Assembly (NCBI GenBank): GCA_964016985.1 | Contig: OZ024824.1 | Span: forward strand, 117,386,951 to 117,450,950 | Reading direction: 5' to 3' | Length of the DNA: 64,000 nucleotides | DNA from: Anodontia alba | Lineage: Eukaryota > Mollusca > Bivalvia > Lucinida > Lucinidae | In this document: positions 1 through 10,611 of the stretch, piece after piece | Layout: each line of letters opens with the position of its first letter | Numbering within the stretch: the first letter of the stretch is position 1 | The notes under the pieces: model-generated | What the model saw: only the letters and a program-made list of their open reading frames with translations | Databases searched by the model: none | Told to the model about the DNA's origin: nothing | Position numbers and translations under genes: made by a program

Positions 1-519
1 TATACATGTTCAGGACAGTGAAAGGATGAAGATGGTTTTAGATCCCATTCAACCATATTACATCTTTTTCAACAATATTTCAAGGCAATGAAAGGATGAA
101 CATGGTTCATAAAAGGGTGAATATCATATATGGTTATAGCCTTTCAACAGTATTTCAGTCATACATGGACAATTGAAGGGTGAACATGTTATACAAAACA
201 TTATTCAGTGACAATTAAAACATTTTACAGTGGTCTACAGTACAACAAAAAAAACCAGATCTTGTTACTATAACTGAATATTTTGGGCCGCGAAAAAATC
301 TCCCTCTTTTTGACCAGGATCTCCCTCCTAAAAATTACAGATCTCCCACTTTGAGTCCCAGAAAATATCACATGTATGCAAGACGGATGCCACATTTCTT
401 AACAGGTGACCAGAAGAGACAGTGCATTAAAAGCGCTTGCAAATTGTTGAAAATGTTTCCCAAATACAACAGTCTAAGTTTTCAAGTAGTGTGACAAGAG
501 ATTAAAGTTGGTTCCATTT
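1..519. other. No gene recognised
   Basis: AT-rich DNA. A loosely repeated phrase (AAAGGATGAA followed by TGG) recurs in the first 200 bases and suggests a degenerate tandem repeat. No open frame, splice-flanked exon or RNA gene is seen. Confidence 0.5.
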
Positions 520-1088
520 TTTTTTTTAAACAGCCCGAAAGTTTAACAATAAGATATGGGCCACTAAACAAGCCCAGAGACCATGTATTGCCAAACATTT
601 GCAAAGGGCAAAAAAGCTTATGTGCGTTATGTTCTTTAGCCCACAAGGTCTAGTGGCTAAAATAACTGTACCAAAGAATCATTCAGTCACCGGCAAATTT
701 TACAAATGAAAAGTGCTAGGAAAAGTAGACTAATATTACAGAAATCAACGCCCATCTGCTGGAATAAAAGGTTTGTACCTTCTCCATGACAATGCTCCAG
801 CACACAAGGCAGCAGTTGTGACAGACTTTTTACAAGAGAAACATGTAAAAGTGCTCAACCACCCATCTAATTTGCTAGAGTTGCCACCCTGTGACTTTTT
901 TCAGTTCTCTCACTTGAAGAAACCTTTCAGGGCATTGTTACACTTCTCGAAATGGTCTATTATCTGCTGTGTATCAGTTTGAAAATGGTATATCTAAAGA
1001 TGACTACACAAATGCCTTTAGAAATTGGATAAAATGTTTGAAACTCTGTATAGCTGCTAAAGGGGAATATTTTGAAGGAATGAAATAA
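520..1088 (+). pseudogene. Mariner transposase fossil (C-terminal half)
   Basis: Remnant of a Tc1/mariner DD34D transposase, the DNA-cutting enzyme of a cut-and-paste transposon. The clearest part begins near 773 with LLHDNAPAHK, the second catalytic Asp context. It is followed by VKVLNHP and PPCDFF, the third Asp context, at about the expected spacing. Upstream, in the same direction but broken by stops, are remnants matching the block before the second Asp (for example SVTGKFYK near 690). Downstream, another frame carries the usual C-terminal end KGEYFEG near 1062-1083, then stops. The same phrases occur in the better preserved mariner at 52054-53388, so the two belong to one lineage. The N-terminal DNA-binding half and clear terminal inverted repeats were not found. 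It is inactive: several frameshifts and stops. Confidence 0.85.
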
Positions 1089-1232
1089 AATAAAGTTTCG
1101 CAAAAAACGTTTATGTGTAATGTTTTTATGTATCAGGAGACATTATATATTGACCACTCCTCATAAGAAACATATAAACAATTTTTGGTTGAAAAAAAAG
1201 TGCCTTTGCTGGAGCTATGCAATGTATCTCAG

Positions 1233-1512
1233 CATTACGAAAACAAGCCTATTCAAATATACTGAAAATTTTACCACCAAAAAATGAAAATTTTTAGATA
1301 AAAATTCTAATATTTTTTTCAAATTTCTGCTCAAAACATAGATTGTGGGTACTTGTTAGAACCGCCTCAGTGAGGCAGTTCTAACGAGTACCCACAATCT
1401 ATGTTTTTGAGCAGAAATAAGAACATTAATGTATACCCCTGTAAACCCCAGTTTCGCTATATAAAAGTGGGGTTGAAGGGGGTCAACATTATATAGGAGT
1501 GTTTTCGTGATG
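1233..1512. mobile_element. Palindromic MITE, family P1
   Basis: About 280 bp bounded by the inverted ends CATTACGAAAACA and TGTTTTCGTGATG. The centre is a near-perfect palindrome of about 95 bp: TGCTCAAAACATAGATTGTG, its complement, and the apex GCCTCAGTGAGGC. No coding capacity. Related copies in either orientation lie at 4204, 5647, 10168, 31972, 38261 and 42230. The long cruciform-capable core with short terminal repeats fits a foldback MITE moved in trans; the superfamily is unknown. Confidence 0.8.
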
Positions 1513-1531
1513 GCTTCTGTATCAGACTTAC

Positions 1532-1562
1532 CAGGACTTGGTGGAGCTTCATAGTCTTTGCC
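1532..1562 (-). CDS. Candidate 31-bp microexon
   Basis: On the minus strand a pyrimidine-rich tract ending TTGTATTTCAG is followed by 31 bases and then CCTG/GTAAGT, which are strong acceptor and donor signals. Read in phase 0 the exon gives GKDYEAPPSP plus one base, a short proline-containing segment. The acidic exon at 5411-5359 ends in phase 0, so joining the two would keep frame. Whether they belong to one transcript cannot be told from sequence. The exon lies just outside the P1 MITE core, close to its right end at 1512. It could also be a chance pairing of splice-like sites. Confidence 0.4.
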
Positions 1563-1902
1563 CTGAAATACAATTAAGAGGAAAGGATACACTTTCAGGG
1601 GAGGTAACTGAATTGTTTTTGTCCCCATGTGAAAGGGGGTCTCTTCAAAAAGAAAAAAAAAAAATCTACCTTGGAAGCAAATTCTTTCTTTGTTGAGGGA
1701 AGCCCTTTTCAGAAGGGGCTTAATGTGCAGGAAAGCAAACAGGAAGTCTAAAAGTTGTCTCCCTTGTGAAAAATGCCAAGTGTATCTACTATTTCCTTAA
1801 AAGATTATAATCAACTAACCTATAAAATTTCTTACATAAAAACTTTTGTTTTCATATAAAAAATGATATACCATAATAACCCTAAGTATTGGGACAAATA
1901 GG

Positions 1903-1976
1903 CCTTTGCAAACAGTGTAGACCCAGATCAGACACCACATAATGCAGTGTCTGATCAATGTCTACAATATTTGCCA
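1903..1976. repeat. Hairpin MITE core, family P2
   Basis: Inverted repeat with outer stem GCAAACAGTGTAGACCCAG and inner stem CAGACAC/GTGTCTG. It is one of more than ten copies of a hairpin whose outer stem is conserved and whose apex differs from copy to copy. AT-rich flanks with CCTAAGTATTGGGACA on the left belong to the same element. Confidence 0.7.
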
Positions 1977-2109
1977 TACATACAGCAATATTTAATGCAT
2001 TCAAAGAGATAGTAAAATGGACTATTACAAATTTTAGGATAAGTATGGTAAGTAGATACGGTGTCCAAATACTTAGGGTAAATACGGTAATCACACAAAC
2101 ATTCACAAA

Positions 2110-2580
2110 CTGTTATTATTGTATAAAGAGCAGTGTCGCACGTTATTAACAGCTGTGCATTAACCGGCAAAAAGCTGTGTATTAATAAGGCAATTCATGC
2201 ACTGTTAATGCACAGCCATGCAACTTTCAATATGATCATACCGGGGCCACAGATTTGTTGCCATTACGAGATGTGTACTGCCCGGCCCTAGAACGAGCAT
2301 AGTCCATGCAAATTGCGTTCGCGAGACATCGGTGAAAAGGCGAAACAAAATAGTGCAAGAAATAATGCAAAATGTAGCAAATGTTTTCAGTTTTTATGCA
2401 ATAATAGCGATCGAACATTGTTTTTCAATGCATTAACATTCGCCAGGTCCCTTGGGAGGTGTTGAAAACCACGGCCTCCGACCTCAGTTTTCTACACCTC
2501 CCATAGGACCTGGTGAATGTTAATGCATGCAAAACCATGTTTGATCCCTATATTATTGCATATAGATGTAAATACTGAAT
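2110..2580. repeat. Foldback repeats
   Basis: Two imperfect inverted repeats. One is centred near 2180 (TTAATGCACAGC and complement). A longer one spans about 2400-2580, with arms that include CATTAACATTCGCCAGGTCC and its complement around an apex rich in CCTCC/GGAGG. They look like non-autonomous foldback elements. No TSD identified. Confidence 0.6.
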
Positions 2581-2689
2581 GACTGAAAATGTGCCATGAA
2601 AGCTGAGACACTTGCATCCTTTGACATCCCAACAATATTCATTACTAGAATGAGCAGTTGATGGCACCATGCTTATGTTGCTAATAGTA

Positions 2690-3045
2690 TGATAGAAGGA
2701 TGCACAGAAGGACTCACTCTCTCACACCCTTATCATGAAGGGAAGTCATGTAGCAAGTTTGATTAAATTCTGCCCAGTGGTTTATGAGGAGACAGTGTGA
2801 CAGACAGATGGTCTGATGGTTGGAGTGATGGATGAACAGATGAATGGAAAAATAATGTTGCTCTCATACACCCTTATCATATGGAGAAGTCATGTAGCAA
2901 GTGTGGTTAAATTCGGCATTGGTTTAGGAGGAGATAGCCTGACGGATGGACAGACTGACCGATGGATGGAAAGATTGACAGAGGCATTCACAATATCCCC
3001 ATCACTTTTTTTTATAAAGCGTGGGGTAAATAAAGCTGTCAACTG
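2690..3045 (+). repeat. 3' end of a tandem-repeat element (family G)
   Basis: Two diverged units contain CACACCCTTATCAT, GTCATGTAGCAAGT and the module AAGTTTGATTAAATTC...CAGTGGTTTA. They are followed by a GACGGATGGACAGAC-type stretch and a hairpin (TATCCCCA...TGGGGTA) next to an A-rich run. This is the same tail plan as in the elements ending at 7290, 21480, 22628, 26553 and 57511, with a different stem sequence. The head was not found. Confidence 0.6.
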
Positions 3046-3113
3046 TTATACATATTTTTGCTGAAAACAACTTTGCAAGGCAATTAATCTTCTTAATATC
3101 TACACTGTCATTT

Positions 3114-3350
3114 AACGCTTAGCACTGGTTGAAATATTTGGCAGACCACATCTTAAAATATTTTGCATGTTTTTCCCATAAAACAGGATCTGACATTTCA
3201 TGAAAATTTTCTCCAATTTCCCATATCTGATATTTCATGCAAATTGTCTCTATTGGAGACAACTTGCATGAAATGTCAAATCCTGTTTTCTGAAAAAAAA
3301 ATAAGAAAAAATATCACTGTGTTGTCTGCTAAATTTGCCCAAAGAGTTTT
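3114..3350. mobile_element. Hairpin MITE, family P3
   Basis: Inverted ends GCTTAGCACT and the complementary form of GTTGTCTGCTAAATTTGCCC. The central palindrome is built on GACATTTCATGCAAATTGTC with the apex CTATTGGAG. Other copies lie at 10463-10611 joined to 16802-16852, at 42527-42726 and at 58918-59158, with end fragments near 58487 and 62228. Confidence 0.7.
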
Positions 3351-3351
3351 T

Positions 3352-3610
3352 TTTGATTGTGTTGGGGTTTAACGACACGTCAACCCTTGTGGGTCATTTT
3401 GTGTCGTCTCCCAGAGAAAGGGAGAAAAGACAGAAGAGATAGCAGAAGAGATGAAAGAGAGGGACAGGGAAGAAAGAGGAACAGGAATGAAAGTGAAGAA
3501 ACAGAAGAAATAAAAACATCACCTCCCTACCCTTACCTGCTACAAGGATAGCAGGCCATGCCCAACTGTAAACCAATATCAGCTGGACGCCCCGGTGACA
3601 TAAGATACAT
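3352..3610 (-). repeat. Possible SINE-related remnant
   Basis: Contains GTGTTGGGGTTTAACGACAC and a purine-rich stretch. The first part resembles the 3' end of the minus-strand SINE at 27110-27400 (GTGTTGAGGTTTTACTGCCC). No tRNA-like head is present, so this would be a 5'-truncated copy or the shared tail of another repeat. Confidence 0.3.
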
Positions 3611-4203
3611 GACACCTTCACACCACCCGACCACCCCCTTGCCCAAAGAGTGGTATAGTTAGAAATAAGAATGTGGAGCACTATATCACACCTGCATTGG
3701 TGCTTGTATTGAAGAACAGAATATTCTGATCTGACCTGTTATGACATGATAAGTGCATGAATAATTTGAAGTGACTGGGGCTTGTATATACTGAGACATG
3801 ATGCCAAACTCAAAAAGTTAAGCGGGTGAAAATTTTCACAAACACAGCTAAAACAAACTAGTTTTGTGGCAGCTAATATGGAGTTGCTGGATGTATGTAC
3901 TGGATGGACTCAGTTTTAAAAGGGCAGAGACATAAGTACTAAAAACAAATTAATATTGAAAAAAAAAATTTCAGCGTGTTAGTTTTCATCAAAAAGATAT
4001 GTAGTCACAGAGACCTATTTTTGTGGGAACTGACCTGGAAGTGGGGTGCATGAACTGACAATGTTTGACCTGAGCTGGGCATACAGAACGAGGTTGACCA
4101 AGATAACTTGACACTGTTGGAAAGAGTTGGAAGATCTTAGAACACCACGTCCTAATTTGGGGATAACAGAATTATGCTTCTTCTATACTAGACAAGGATT
4201 TCC
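3611..4203. other. No gene recognised
   Basis: Unique-looking AT-rich sequence. No splice-flanked exon, RNA gene or repeat boundary stands out. Confidence 0.4.
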
Positions 4204-4481
4204 CATCACGAAAACATACCTATATAACTTTGACCCCCTTAAACCCCACTTTTATATAGTGAAAACTGGGGTTTACAGGGGTATACACTATTTTTCTTAT
4301 TTCTGCTCAAAAACATAGATTGTGGGAACTCATTAGAACTGCCTCAATGAGGCAGTTCTAATGAGTACCCACAATCTATGTTTTTAGTAGAAATATAAAA
4401 ATTATCAGTTTCTTGTCTGAAAATTTTCAGTTTTTGGAGGTAAAATTTTCTATATATTTGAATAGCTGTGTTTTCATAATG
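4204..4481. mobile_element. Palindromic MITE, family P1
   Basis: Full-length copy with ends CATCACGAAAACA and TGTTTTCATAATG and the usual palindromic core. It is in the opposite orientation to the copies at 1233 and 5647: the half containing CCCCACTTTTATATAG comes first. Confidence 0.8.
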
Positions 4482-4586
4482 AGTGTTTTTGCATGGGGTA
4501 GAAATTCTTCCCAACCACGTTATTTCACCCAGAATATCCAACCCAGAGAACTGTTTTTCAAGAGATTCTATTCTTTTTATTTGCAC

Positions 4587-4794
4587 TTAACCCTTGCCTT
4601 GCTGAATAAGTTGATGCCACGCCCACTTCTAATTTCCAGCCAATCGGATTACTTGATCTGGGTTTTTGATAGAAATTCACATATTTAATGAGAAACAGTG
4701 CAGATCCAGATCAGTTGGCTTCTTCAGAAGCCAACTGATCTGGATCTGCACTTTCTAAGACAGGGCATGTCGTGTTTAGCAAGAGAAGGGCTAA
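4587..4794. mobile_element. Hairpin MITE, family P2
   Basis: Ends TTAACCCTTGCCTTGCTGAA and an imperfect complement (TTAGCAAGAGAAGGGCTAAG). The core hairpin is GTGCAGATCCAGATCAGTTG with its complement and the apex CTTCTTCAGAAG. Same family as 23411-23687 and 31303-31687. Duplicated at 37201-37409. Confidence 0.75.
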
Positions 4795-5358
4795 GTTGTC
4801 AATTGACAATAAACCGGCATTGAAAATATGCAAAATATGCAGTGAAAAACAGTCGAAGGCCAACAAAATAAGTATTTCTTGTCTTTTTATTGTCAGTTAA
4901 TTGCTATTTTTGCATTTAATCAATCTTGTTTTCACGAAGCATTATTTAAAGTGCAGTTTGTAATTTGTCAGCTTAGCAGTAGTCCAATAACATAATGTAC
5001 AGATGCAGTGATGTACAGATGCGGTGATTTGGTTCACAAAATATAGTCACTGAAAAAATAAATGTAAAAACAAACAAGAAACATAAACAATTTAATAATA
5101 AAAAGGCTACGGTATGCCAGAAAAAGAATCTAATATGGTTATGGATTCAAAATTAGCATTTCGAACCTTCAGGAAGCACAGGCATTCCGATTTGCTTACC
5201 TCGGTTCTGATCGGCCCAGGCATCCCTCAGGCAGGAAACACCTATATTGAATCCATGCCAAAATAAGAGTCTTATAATCCAATAAGATCCAATTTACCAA
5301 CCCCTTCTTTTGAAACCAAACTGCCTCTCCCAAAATTCCATATCCACATGCATCTTAC

Positions 5359-5411
5359 CTCATCTGAACTCCAGTCATCTTCTGAGACATCTTCTGCCCC
5401 ATAGCTCACTT
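5359..5411 (-). CDS. Exon encoding acidic DDW tail of a WASP-type nucleation-promoting factor (copy 1)
   Basis: On the minus strand CTGTATTTTTCAG is followed by 53 bases and GAG/GTAAGATG, giving good acceptor and donor sites. Entering in phase 1 (matching the donor at 16879) it encodes VSYGAEDVSEDDWSSDE after a split Glu codon. A cluster of acidic residues around a Trp is the hallmark of the Arp2/3-binding A segment that follows the WH2 and central regions in WASP, WASH, WHAMM and JMY. Function is inferred from motif order only. It ends in phase 0 with a donor, so the transcript would continue. A second copy lies at 37973-38025. A possible 26-bp microexon at 5200-5225 was not accepted because its phase does not fit. 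Confidence 0.55.
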
Positions 5412-5646
5412 CTGAAAAATACAGTTTCCAATCCATCAGTGTTAAGCTTTGAGCCCCTTAGTTCACTTAACCCGTTTACATTGTGGACTCTTCTACCACA
5501 ACTCTTTGGACCAGTCTATGACCAATAGCAGGACGTTTGTTTAGCTTTTATCATTACTACCTTTTCTAGAAATTCTTGAATTTAATGCAGCCAATGTACA
5601 TCATGATCAGATGTTGCAATCTGTGGCATCTGACTGGGTCTGCACT

Positions 5647-5923
5647 CATAACGAAAACATGCCTATTCAAATATACTGAAAATTTTACCACCAAAAAATG
5701 AAAATTTTCAGATAAAAAATTTTGATATTTTTCTTATTTCTGCTCAAAACATAGATTGTGGGTACTCGTTAGAAGCACCTCAGCGAGGTGGTTCTAACGA
5801 GTACCCACAATCTATGTTTTGAGCAGAAATAAGAAAAATAATCTATACCCCTGTAAACCCCAGTTTTACTATATAAAAGTGGGGTTTAAGGGGGTAAAAT
5901 TATATAGGCTTGTTTTTGTGATG
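5647..5923. mobile_element. Palindromic MITE, family P1
   Basis: Ends CATAACGAAAACATGCC and GGCTTGTTTTTGTGATG, with the palindromic core and the apex CCTCAGCGAGG. It is part of the duplicated block; the copy-2 counterpart at 38261-38593 has a partial internal duplication. Confidence 0.8.
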
Positions 5924-6130
5924 TGTTTGCCAACTTCCCTTCTGGCTGATTCCAGCCCAGCGAAAAAATGCTGAAAGGCAACATGATAAAAGGGCCCTTA
6001 TTCTTATGCAGACAAGCAAAGTTCAGATCAGCCTCTGCATTCACACTGTCTGATCAGAGATTAATGGTCTGCTTACAGAAACATTAGATAAGATAAATGT
6101 CCTAAAATACTGGTACACCAATGACAAAGT

Positions 6131-6206
6131 GGCATATGCAAACAGTGTAGACCCAGATCAGACCACTCCTGAAGGAGCGGTCTGATCAGGGTCTACACTG
6201 TTTGCC
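6131..6206. repeat. Hairpin MITE core, family P2-like
   Basis: Inverted repeat GCAAACAGTGTAGACCCAG...CTACACTGTTTGC with the inner stem ATCAGACC/GGTCTGAT and apex CTCCTGAAGGAG. Counterpart at 38811-38880. Confidence 0.75.
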
Positions 6207-6425
6207 ATTCCACTAAGTATTTTAAGAAACAACTGCATAAAAATCAAAACTTAGACCAAAAAGTATGGAACAAAGTATTTGAAATTTTAAGACATTTACT
6301 GTAGGTGGATGTTTTTCATGATATGATATGTGTGTGTGTAGCCCAGTGGTAGGGGCAGACCAGGGATAAAACTTTGACAGCAACAGAAAGGTTCTCACTA
6401 TGCTAATTTGAGCAGCACCAATAAA

Positions 6426-7290
6426 CAAGAGGGCCAAGATGATGCTGTATTGCTCACCTGATGAACAGACAAGTTTCAAAGCAATTGGCCTTTCAGTTCA
6501 AGAGAAGTTCAATATAGATTTTCAAGATGGTGGCCATCTTGGATTTCCAATCAGAATGATTTTAGCTACTTTTGTCCTACATGTCATCTCTATACTTCAA
6601 ATGAAGTTTGGAGTCAACTGGCCTTTTGTTTCAGGAGAAAAAGTTCAAAATAGATTTTCAAGATAGCTGCTGTGGCGACTATCGGATTTCTGATTGGATA
6701 GATTTTAGCTATTTTTGATCTGCAAGTCACCATGATCAAGTCAAGTGGCCTTTTTTCTCAGGAGAAGAAGGGCAAAATACGTTTTCAAGATGGCCATCTT
6801 GGATTACCAATCTGTTTTAGCTATTTTTGATCTACAAATTGCCCCAATATTTCCTAACAAGTTTTAAGTCAATTGGCCTTATGGTTCAGGAGACGAAGAG
6901 CAGAATAGATTTTTAAGATGGCCTGCTTGGATTTCTGATCAGAAAGATTTTAGCTATTTTTGATCTGTAAGTTGCCCCGATACTTCCTACCAAGTTTTGT
7001 GTCAATTGGCTTTTTGGTTCAGGAGAAATACTGCAAAAAAGATTTTTAAAATGGCAGACATTGCGGCCAATTTGGATTTCCAATCGAAACAATTTTAGCT
7101 ATTTCAAGTCACCCCAATGCTTCCAACCAAGTTTCAAGTCAACTGGCCCAGGGGTGTAGGAGAAGTAGGCTTTTAAAGCAAATTGTTGACGCAGCACGAC
7201 GGACAATGGAGGAGGGACAATGCACAATGCTCGGCAGACATCGACTGACCACAATAACTCACCTTGAGCACTTCATGCTCAGGTGAGCTA
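6426..7290 (+). mobile_element. Tandem-repeat element, family A (A1)
   Basis: Head CAAGAGGGCCAAGATGATG...GCTCACCTGATG. Then about six diverged units of roughly 135 bp, of the type CAAGATGG...GCCATCTTGGATTTC, GATTTTAGCTATTTTTGATC, ACCAAGTTTCAAGTCAATTG, TTCAGGAGAAGAAG. The tail is a GAC/GGAC-rich stretch and the hairpin CTCACCTTGAGC...GCTCAGGTGAGCTA followed by AAAA. No protein-coding capacity. The copy-2 version is 39097-39988. Confidence 0.8.
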
Positions 7291-7489
7291 AAAATGTGCC
7301 TGTGGTGCATGCACAGACAGCAAAAGCCCAGATCAGACTGCACATCTGTTCAAGTTCTTTGCTGACTCCTGCCAGAATCATTGGACACATTTGTATAATG
7401 TAGAGCAATGGAGAGCAAAGGCCTGGGCAAGACCATGCACATGAGCAGGATGATGCTGCATACATTCTATACTATTTGCTCAGGCCTGT

Positions 7490-7850
7490 CAATCTGAATA
7501 CATACGGTAAATATGGTATATGTTATTTATCTAAACATACACATGTGCTGGTATTTCCTCAGAACTGTCTTAGATAATTCCAATGAAAGCCCCTTTAAAC
7601 AAACAAGCAACCACTGATCAGAATATACTTACCATATTTACTGTATGTATTCTGGGCAGACAGGCCTAAACAAACAATGTAGACCTAGATGAGATGCCAG
7701 AGAACACGACGTCTCATCAGGAGCTACACTGTTTGCCACTGAAACAGCAATTTTAGACACATCGGGTAGTAAAGTATACTTGTTCAAATTTTAGAACCAG
7801 TATGGTAAGGAGTTGAGGTGTCCGAATTCTTAAGGTTAATATGGTAACTC
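7490..7850. repeat. Hairpin repeat with long AT-rich inverted arms
   Basis: Inner hairpin at 7672-7738 (CAATGTAGACCTAGATGAGA and complement) of the P2-like type. It is preceded by a second, larger inverted repeat: CATACGGTAAATATGGTATA near 7500 and its complement near 7635-7650. This gives two nested foldbacks. Duplicated at 40195-40550. Confidence 0.6.
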
Positions 7851-7894
7851 GATCAAGATAAAATCATAACTAAGGTAGCAATATAAACCCATTT

Positions 7895-8272
7895 CTAATG
7901 CACTCGCGTATGTAACGCGACGTCTGATTGGATAACGTCAAAAATTTGCGACGGTATATTCTGCGATATACTGTCGCAAATCCGACGTCATCACGTAACG
8001 TCGCTTCTCATTGGCTGGCATTTGGTTTTACGCAGCTCACAGCACTTGTCGTTTTGTACAAACAGTACATTTTTTCAATAGAAAAAATGAATAAATGCAT
8101 TAGAATGGGGATAACTGCATCAAATTTGTCATTTGGGGAGGTAAATCGGCGGTTTTACGGTCGCAAATTACGTTTTACGGCTCCGCTGACGCGTCGCCGT
8201 AAAACGAAATTTCCGACCGTAAAACCGCCGATTTACCTCCCCAAATGCCAAATTTGAAAGCAGTTATCCCCT
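7895..8272. mobile_element. Hairpin-ended insertion, absent from copy 2
   Basis: Copy 2 reads directly from CCCATTT into TTGACTGAATACACTCC (40580-40600), while copy 1 has about 378 extra bases. These begin TCTAATGCACTCGCG and end GCAGTTATCCCCTAA. The last 170 bases form a long near-perfect hairpin (GGGGATAACTGC, GGGGAGGTAAATCGGCGG and complements). The insertion sits in a T-run with no long target duplication. The class is uncertain; a Helentron-like non-autonomous element is one option. Confidence 0.7.
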
Positions 8273-8312
8273 AATTTTGACTGAATACACTCCCCAAACT
8301 ACAGTTCATTCT

Positions 8313-8545
8313 CATTATCTCAAACATCAAGGGACCAGTGCCCAGTTGTCCAAAGCATCATTGGCTTGTTAATGACAAACTCCTCTATAAATATTGTAGC
8401 CAAGGTATTTTCAAATACATTGATATTTTTGCTGCAAAAATGTGAGCAGCTTTTGCAATGCAAAAACTACTCCCTTTTTTCAGCATAAATATCAATGTGT
8501 TTGCCATATTTCAAGATAGAAATTTGAATGTCACATTAAATAACA
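8313..8545. other. Segment present only in copy 1
   Basis: Copy 2 joins CAGTTCATTCT directly to TTGTTAAGTTTTGA (near 40625). The missing 233 bases carry no hallmark of a mobile element, so deletion in copy 2 is as likely as insertion in copy 1. Confidence 0.5.
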
Positions 8546-8897
8546 ACTTTGTTAAGTTTTGAATAACTGAGCCCTAATGTAATTTGAGATAAAAGAAGTT
8601 GAAATACAAGGAATATAATAAACTAAGTCAATATTACCTTTTACTTCATTTGAAATAAACAGAAGTTTGAGTTATCAGTGATTCTAACACTCCTCGCCTA
8701 TACAGCCAATGGTTAAACTCAGTGCTTTAATTCTGCAATAAATCACTGGGCCGAAGCATGTGATGCTATCTGGCGCCATTCCAATGTCATCTTGACACTT
8801 TGCTGACATCAGTCCTCGTTTCCACAATGTAAGACGGTGTAACATTGTTTTTCTCGCATCAACAACGTAAGAAATGCATGTAAACATCAGTGTTCGG

Positions 8898-9895
8898 AAA
8901 AAAACGAAAAACAGATTTTCAAGATGGCCACCATAGTGGCCATCTTGGATTTCCAATCAGAATGATTTTAGCTATTTTTGATCTACAAGTCACCCTAATG
9001 CTTCCTAACAAGCTTCAAGTCAGTTGGCCTTTTGGTTCAGGAGAAATAAACGAAAAATAGATTTTCAAGACGGCCATCATAGCGGCCATCTTGGATTTCC
9101 AATCAGAATGATTTTAGCTATTTTTGATCTACAAGTCACCCCAATGCTTCCTACCAAGCTTCTAGTCAATTGGCCTTTCTGCTCAGAAGAAGAAGCAGAA
9201 AATAGAATTTCAAGATTGCTGAAATAGCAGCCATCTTGGATTTCTGATCAGAACGATTTTAGCTTTTTTTTTATCTACAAGTTACCCCGATGCTTCCTAC
9301 CTAGTTTCAAATCAACTGGCTTTTCAGTTCAGGAGAAGAAGCGAAAAATAAATTTGCAAGAGGGCCATAGTGACCATCTTGGATTTCAGATTGGAACAAT
9401 TTTAACTATTTTTGATCTACAAGTCACCCTGATTCTTCCTACCAAGTTTCAAGTCAAACTGGCCTTTTTGTTCAGGAGAAGAAGTGAAAAATAGAGTTTC
9501 AAGATGGATGCCATGGTGGCCATCTTGGATTTCAGATTGGAACGATTTTAGCTATTTTTTATCTACAAGTCACCCCTATGCTTCCTACTAAGTTTTAAGT
9601 GAATTGGCCTTTCGGTTCAGGAGGAGAAGGGAAAAACAGATTTTCAAGATGGCCGCCATGGCGGCCATCCTGGATTTCTGATTGGAACAATTTTACTTAT
9701 TTTTGATCTACAAGTTACCCCGATGTTTCCTACCAAGTTTTGAGTCAATCTATACAATGGTTCAGGAGGAGTTGTTGAAAATGTGAAAAGCTGATGAAAG
9801 GATGGATGAACGGATGGACAGATGGTTGGACAGACTGACGGACAGATGGACGACAGACTACAGGCGATTGCATAAGCTGACCTGGAGTATATTAA
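8898..9895 (+). repeat. Family A tandem array (A2)
   Basis: About seven units of the family A monomer. Several contain the full palindrome in which CAAGATGGCCGCCAT is followed by its own complement (clearest at 9645-9672). It ends in a GGATGGACAGATGG-type stretch at 9795-9865 but lacks the GGTGAGCT hairpin, and no standard head precedes it. Counterpart at 40985-41965. Confidence 0.8.
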
Positions 9896-9956
9896 CCCTT
9901 TTAACATTAAAAATCAGAACAGAGAAAGGGTTTTACAAATATTATGGATCCAATAG

Positions 9957-10006
9957 AAGAAACAGCTCATAACAAGCTGTTTCATCAGGTTCTACACTGT
10001 TTGCCT
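9957..10006. repeat. Small P2-like hairpin
   Basis: GAAACAGCTC/GAGCTGTTTC-type stem followed by GTTCTACACTGTTTGCC, the conserved outer stem of the P2 family. The left outer stem has decayed. Counterpart near 42027-42078. Confidence 0.5.
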
Positions 10007-10167
10007 TCCAAAGTTTGAATTCTGTCAATACCCTTTTTACTACTTCGTTATTAATTTTTGTCTAACACTCCGTTTTGAGACAATGAAAATGACCAAATTC
10101 TAAGATGGAAGAGTCCACTTCAGAAGCTTAGGGTGAAAAAAAGATTATTTATATATCAAGCCATAGC

Positions 10168-10444
10168 ATCACGAAAACATGTCTATATAATTTTGACCCC
10201 CTTAAACCCCACTTTTATATAGTAAAATGGATTTACAGGGGGTATACATTATTTTTCTTATTTTTGCTAAAAAATATAGATTCTGGGTACTCGTTAGAAC
10301 TGCCTCACTGAGGCAGTTCTAACAAGTACCCACAATCTATGTTTTGAGCAGGAATATGAAAAATATCAGAATTTTTTATCAGAAAATTTTCCTTTTTTGG
10401 TTTTAAAACTTTTAATATATTTGAATAGGTGTGTTTCTATAATG
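10168..10444. mobile_element. Palindromic MITE, family P1
   Basis: Ends CATCACGAAAACATG and GTGTTTCTATAATGG, with the palindromic core around CTGCCTCACTGAGGCAG. Copy-2 counterpart at 42230-42509. Confidence 0.8.
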
Positions 10445-10462
10445 GCATACAGAGATACATGT

Positions 10463-10611
10463 GGAGGCACTCTGGGTAAAATTTTCAGCAGCTGACATAT
10501 TGAAATACTTTTTTTTTATTTTTCCAGACAACAGGATTTGACATTTCATGCAAACTGTCTCCACTGGAGACAATTTGCATGAAATGTCAGATCCTATTTT
10601 CTGGGAAAAAT
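10463..10611. mobile_element. P3 MITE, left part, interrupted by the DIRS element
   Basis: Left end GCACTCTGGGTAAAATTTTC and the complete hairpin core, ending CTGGGAAAAAT where the DIRS element begins. The right part resumes at 16802 (AAGAAGAATTATTTG) and ends about 16852 with GAGAGTGCTAAGCATTAA. The uninterrupted MITE is at 42527-42726. Confidence 0.85.

Noticed and set aside
3420..3560. Charged Arg/Glu-rich coding exon
   Set aside because: The purine-rich stretch gives a charged frame but lies in a probable SINE-related repeat; no donor site or conservation evidence.
5200..5225. 26-bp microexon candidate on the minus strand (GGATGCC to ACCGAG, followed by GTAAGC)
   Set aside because: Splice signals are good and kept in copy 2, but the phase does not fit after the acidic exon. 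With no other support it is not listed as coding.
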